A DNA stretch of 9,833 nucleotides from Firmicutes bacterium UBA1535 (GTDB lineage Bacteria > Bacillota > Clostridia > Tissierellales > Sedimentibacteraceae), in contig DCPV01000001.1 of assembly GCA_002323775.1 (NCBI GenBank), positions 1,306 through 11,138 on the forward strand, given 5' to 3'. Both the position numbers and the translations under genes were made by a program. Shown here piece by piece: positions 7,220 to 9,833 of this stretch (the first letter of the stretch is position 1; every line of letters starts with the position of its first letter). Below the pieces are notes generated by a model, which made no database searches, was not told the DNA's origin, and saw nothing but the letters and a program-made list of their open reading frames with translations.

Positions 7220-7852
7220 ATGATTTTAGAAAGATTAGAAGTAACTTCATTTTTAATGAATTGCTATATTGTTGGCTGTGAAAAAACGCATGATTGTGCT
7301 ATAGTAGATCCGGGCGGAAGCTTTCAGTTTATAGATGAAAGAATTACAGCTTTAGGATTAAATCCAAAGATGATTTTGCTTACGCATGGTCATGCTGACC
7401 ATATAGGAGCAGTTGGGGACTTAAAAAACAAATATAATATACCTGTATATATTCATGAATTAGATTCTGAATTAATTAAAAAACCAGAACTTAATTTTTC
7501 ATATGAATTATTTAGAAAAACTATATCCCTGGATTATGATATGCTTTTAACAGATGGGCAAATAATTGAATTAGGAGAACTTAAAATTAATGTTATACAC
7601 ACACCGGGACATACTAGAGGTGGAGTGTGTTTTAAAATTGACAATATAATTCTAACAGGGGATACGTTATTTGAGCGTTCTATTGGCAGGACTGACTTTC
7701 CGGGTGGTTCTATGGAGGATATAATAAACTCTATTGTTAACAAGCTATTTATCTATGACGATGAAGTAAAGGCATATCCTGGTCATGGCTCTGCAACAAG
7801 TATAGGCGCTGAAAAGAAAGCGAATCCATATGTTAAAAACTACTGCAAATAA
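7220..7852 (+). CDS. MBL-fold metallo-hydrolase, glyoxalase-II-like (YqgX/YcbL group)
   Basis: A complete 210-residue metallo-beta-lactamase-fold hydrolase, expected to bind two metal ions. The first motif THGHADH gives H56, H58, D60 and H61. H131 is in TPGHTRGG, D148 in TGDTLF and H189 in YPGHG. GRTDFPGG (156-163) is typical of the short YcbL/YqgX-type relatives of hydroxyacylglutathione hydrolase. It lacks the C-terminal substrate-binding domain of true glyoxalase II, and clostridia generally lack glutathione, so a thioester or related substrate is possible but unknown. The start is set by AAGGAAGG at 7206-7213, 6 nt before the ATG. It lies between relA and hemZ, as in many clostridia, and its last 23 nt overlap hemZ. 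No signal peptide is visible, so it should be cytoplasmic. Confidence 0.93.
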   Translation: MILERLEVTSFLMNCYIVGCEKTHDCAIVDPGGSFQFIDERITALGLNPKMILLTHGHADHIGAVGDLKNKYNIPVYIHELDSELIKKPELNFSYELFRKTISLDYDMLLTDGQIIELGELKINVIHTPGHTRGGVCFKIDNIILTGDTLFERSIGRTDFPGGSMEDIINSIVNKLFIYDDEVKAYPGHGSATSIGAEKKANPYVKNYCK

Positions 7853-9362
7853 AGAAAATAATATAGTAAGCTTTTATTTAATTAATCATGATTACGAGTT
7901 TGAGATAAGAAATGTCTATAAGATTTTTGATTTTAATTCTGAAATAAAAGTTTATTATGAAGATGAGATAGATTTTAATAATTCAAGATTTATCATTTCA
8001 TCAGAAATTATAAGCTTGCCAAAAGGCTTAGCTTGCAAAACTGTTCTTTATATAGATAAAATACAGATTGCTTGCATAACTATACACGAAAATGATATAA
8101 GAATTGAAAAAAATGATTTTAAAAAGCTTAGAAAAACTATAGTAAAAAAATCCTTATATGATATACTTACTCAATATTTTGATGAAAAATCTGAATATGG
8201 CTTTTTAACGGGAGTTAGACCAAATAAGATACTGATATCAGCAATTAAAAATAATATTTCAAGAGAGGATACTAATTTAATTTTAAGAGATACTTATGAA
8301 GTATCAGATGAAAAGATAAAGCTTTTAAATGAGATATTTGATAGACAGGCAAAGTATATATTTAATACAAATACATGTATAAATAATAGTTATGATAAAG
8401 AAAAATATAATCTATACGTTCATATTCCTTTTTGCCCAACAAAATGTAATTACTGCTCATTTGTATCATTCTCAAAATATGATCAAAATGTCTTGAATGA
8501 ATATGTAGATAATTTAATATATGAAATCGAGAAAACTATAGAGTTAGCTATTATCAATAAATTAGAGCTAAATACAATATATTTTGGTGGTGGCACTCCA
8601 TCAGTATTGAGTGTAAAAAATATTGATGATATATTTAGTGTAATTAAAAAGTATTATTGTCTTGAAGATGTTGCAGAAATAAGCTTTGAAGCAGGTCGTC
8701 CAGATACTATAGATGAAGAAAAGCTAAATTGTCTAAAGAGAAACTCTGTAAACAGAATTAGTATAAATCCTCAAACAATGAATAACAATACATTATCAAA
8801 AATGTTTAGAACACATTCTGTGGCGGACATTGAAAGCTCTTATAATTTGGCGAGAAAAATAGGTTTTAATTCAATTAACATGGATTTAATAATAGGTTTG
8901 CCTGAAGAAAGTCCTGAAGATGTGCTAAATTCAATTAAAAAAGTAGTAGAATTGAATCCTGATAACATTACAGTACATTCATTATCTTATAAAAAAGGTT
9001 CACTTTTATTGAATAATGCTAAGGATTTATCAAAAGATACTAATATTATTAAAGAAATGTACGATATAACAAAAAGAATATGCTCTGAAAATGGATATAA
9101 GCCTTATTATATGTATAGGCAAAAAAATATCAAAGGAAATTTGGAGAATGTTGGATATGCTTTAGAATCAAAGGAAAGTATATATAACATAGTTATAATT
9201 GAAGAAATTGAAACTATACTAGCCTGTGGTGCTGGAGCTGTTAGTAAAATCTTAAAAGGTCATGAAAGGCATGAGAGAGTGCAAAATTATAAGGACTTAA
9301 AGGAATATAATAAAAATGTTCAAAAAAATATAGATGAAAAATGTAAAAATATGATAGATTAG
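7830..9362 (+). CDS. hemZ: HemZ, radical SAM coproporphyrinogen dehydrogenase-like protein
   Basis: A 510-residue radical SAM protein of the HemN/HemW/HemZ group, the HemZ branch by its N-terminal extension of about 190 residues and by signatures such as SINPQTMN (311-318), YRQKNIKGNLENVGY (429-443) and CGAGAVSK (466-473). The cluster-binding motif is C202, C206 and C209 in FCPTKCNYCSF, and GGGTPS is at 253-258. Position 211 is F rather than the fourth Cys of true HemN. The family name implies oxygen-independent conversion of coproporphyrinogen III to protoporphyrinogen IX, but activity is poorly established and no other heme gene is in this window. Translation starts inside the MBL gene at ATG 7830 with a weak upstream site, suggesting coupling. 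The N-terminal match FYLINHDYEF begins near residue 15, so the first residues may be a lineage extension; no other start codon fits better. Confidence 0.92.
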   Translation: MLKTTANKENNIVSFYLINHDYEFEIRNVYKIFDFNSEIKVYYEDEIDFNNSRFIISSEIISLPKGLACKTVLYIDKIQIACITIHENDIRIEKNDFKKLRKTIVKKSLYDILTQYFDEKSEYGFLTGVRPNKILISAIKNNISREDTNLILRDTYEVSDEKIKLLNEIFDRQAKYIFNTNTCINNSYDKEKYNLYVHIPFCPTKCNYCSFVSFSKYDQNVLNEYVDNLIYEIEKTIELAIINKLELNTIYFGGGTPSVLSVKNIDDIFSVIKKYYCLEDVAEISFEAGRPDTIDEEKLNCLKRNSVNRISINPQTMNNNTLSKMFRTHSVADIESSYNLARKIGFNSINMDLIIGLPEESPEDVLNSIKKVVELNPDNITVHSLSYKKGSLLLNNAKDLSKDTNIIKEMYDITKRICSENGYKPYYMYRQKNIKGNLENVGYALESKESIYNIVIIEEIETILACGAGAVSKILKGHERHERVQNYKDLKEYNKNVQKNIDEKCKNMID

Positions 9363-9420
9363 GTATTGTAATTAATTTAATTTTATTATACAATAATACC
9401 GGATTAATTTAATAAAGAAA

Positions 9421-9449
9421 TTATTTAATTTAATGAAAAAATTAAATAA
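9421..9449 (+). other. A+T-rich hairpin after hemZ
   Basis: TTATTTAATTT (9421-9431) is a perfect 11-bp partner of AAATTAAATAA (9439-9449) with a 7-nt loop. It has no G-C pairs and no T-run, so it is a poor terminator, but it may mark the hemZ transcript end. An imperfect stem with GGTAT (9362-9366) and ATACC (9396-9400) as its base lies just before it. Confidence 0.35.
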
Positions 9450-9452
9450 AGG

Positions 9453-9499
9453 AATTGTTTAATAATACAAAACAAAAAAATATTTTAAATTAAACAATT
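9453..9499 (+). repeat. Inverted repeat upstream of comFB, possible operator
   Basis: AATTGTTTAA (9453-9462) is the exact inverse of TTAAACAATT (9490-9499), with one further T-A pair inside and a 27-nt loop. The right arm overlaps the probable -35 region of the comFB promoter, the placement expected of an operator; it could equally be an RNA stem. Confidence 0.4.
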
Positions 9500-9511
9500 A
9501 AGCATTATAAT
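9484..9511 (+). promoter_or_regulatory. Probable comFB promoter
   Basis: TATAAT at 9506-9511 is a perfect -10 box. The -35 is weak: TTTAAA (9484-9489) at 16 nt or overlapping TTTTAA (9483-9488) at 17 nt. Transcription would start near 9518, leaving about 29 nt of leader. A weak -35 fits a promoter that needs an activator or is repressed at the overlapping inverted repeat. Confidence 0.5.
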
Positions 9512-9536
9512 GTAGCATAATTATTTTCTCAAATTT

Positions 9537-9542
9537 GGAGGT
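9537..9542 (+). promoter_or_regulatory. Ribosome binding site deciding the comFB start
   Basis: GGAGGT (9537-9542) lies 4-5 nt before ATG 9547. The longer in-frame start, TTG 9535, would overlap this site and has none of its own, so ATG 9547 is the true start. Confidence 0.9.
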
Positions 9543-9546
9543 TAAA

Positions 9547-9822
9547 ATGATTAAAAACTATGCTGAAGTATTAGTTGAAAGAACTCTTGAAAATCTTCTC
9601 AGAAATAATCCTGAATATGCAAATATTTGTAAATGCGATAACTGTTTAGACGATATTAAGGCAAAAGCGTTAAATAATATTAAGCCGTATTATGTAACTG
9701 GAAAGATAGGAGAGGTATATAGTGAGTATAATATGCTTGAATATCAAAACAGCACAAATATCGTGATGGAAGTTGCAAAGGCAATAGTACATATTGATGC
9801 TAATAGAAAACATAATCCATAA
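9547..9822 (+). CDS. ComFB-family protein (late competence protein family)
   Basis: A 91-residue soluble protein of the ComFB family. The family core is visible as ICKCDNCLDDIKAKALNNI (27-45) followed by KPYYVTGKIGEV (46-57). Three cysteines, C28, C30 and C33 (CxCxxC), match the metal-binding cysteines described for Bacillus subtilis ComFB, where zinc was reported. ComFB is encoded in the B. subtilis comF operon but its role in DNA uptake is unclear. Cyanobacterial relatives have been described as cyclic dinucleotide receptors, so a signalling role is possible here; that is inference. It stands apart from comFA and comFC, after hemZ and behind its own TATAAT box, so it is probably an independent unit. 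Only 11 bases follow it in the window. The family call is good and the function uncertain. Confidence 0.83.
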   Translation: MIKNYAEVLVERTLENLLRNNPEYANICKCDNCLDDIKAKALNNIKPYYVTGKIGEVYSEYNMLEYQNSTNIVMEVAKAIVHIDANRKHNP

Positions 9823-9833
9823 AAATTAGAACT

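Noticed and set aside
9433..9462. Nine-codon open frame starting ATGAAAAAATTA after hemZ
   Set aside because: It has no ribosome binding site, lies inside an A+T-rich hairpin, and is expected by chance at this base composition.
9535..9546. Upstream extension of the ComFB gene from TTG 9535
   Set aside because: The TTG overlaps the GGAGGT ribosome binding site that serves ATG 9547.

Overview
The window looks like a low-GC Gram-positive anaerobe of the class Clostridia, possibly near Peptostreptococcaceae or related families. The grounds are very A+T-rich intergenic DNA, AGGAGG-type ribosome binding sites, all genes on one strand, a SCIFF (six cysteines in forty-five residues) precursor with its radical SAM maturase, and the block recJ-apt-relA-MBL hydrolase-hemZ. 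The exact genus cannot be read from the sequence.

Layout, all on the + strand. Positions 2-94 hold the 3' part of scfA, the SCIFF ranthipeptide precursor, cut by the window edge. A clear intrinsic terminator (127-152) separates it from scfB (233-1567), the radical SAM/SPASM maturase expected to install its thioether cross-link. A second strong terminator (1594-1638) closes this unit. A sigma-A-like promoter (TTGAAA, 18 nt, TATAAT; 1768-1797) then appears to start the main operon. Its genes are a small LapA-domain membrane protein with a coiled coil (1876-2346), recJ (2318-4234, overlapping the LapA gene by 29 nt), apt (4338-4883), relA (4966-7149), an MBL-fold glyoxalase-II-like hydrolase (7220-7852) and hemZ (7830-9362, overlapping the hydrolase gene by 23 nt). 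After a 184-nt A+T-rich gap with inverted repeats and a TATAAT box comes a small ComFB-family gene (9547-9822) with an ideal GGAGGT site.

How the genes work together: scfA and scfB are a peptide and its modifying enzyme. recJ is DNA repair and recombination, apt is adenine salvage and relA makes and destroys (p)ppGpp. This order is a familiar clostridial housekeeping block rather than a biochemical pathway, although apt and relA both belong to purine nucleotide economy. ComFB proteins have been linked to competence, and in cyanobacteria to cyclic dinucleotide sensing.

I see no mobile elements, CRISPR arrays, rRNA or tRNA genes, and no wholly unknown multi-gene system. The parts most worth a second look are the SCIFF pair with a terminator between precursor and maturase, the LapA gene sitting where many clostridia (from memory) carry secD/secF, the absence of dtd after relA, and the ComFB gene behind an inverted repeat that overlaps its likely promoter.
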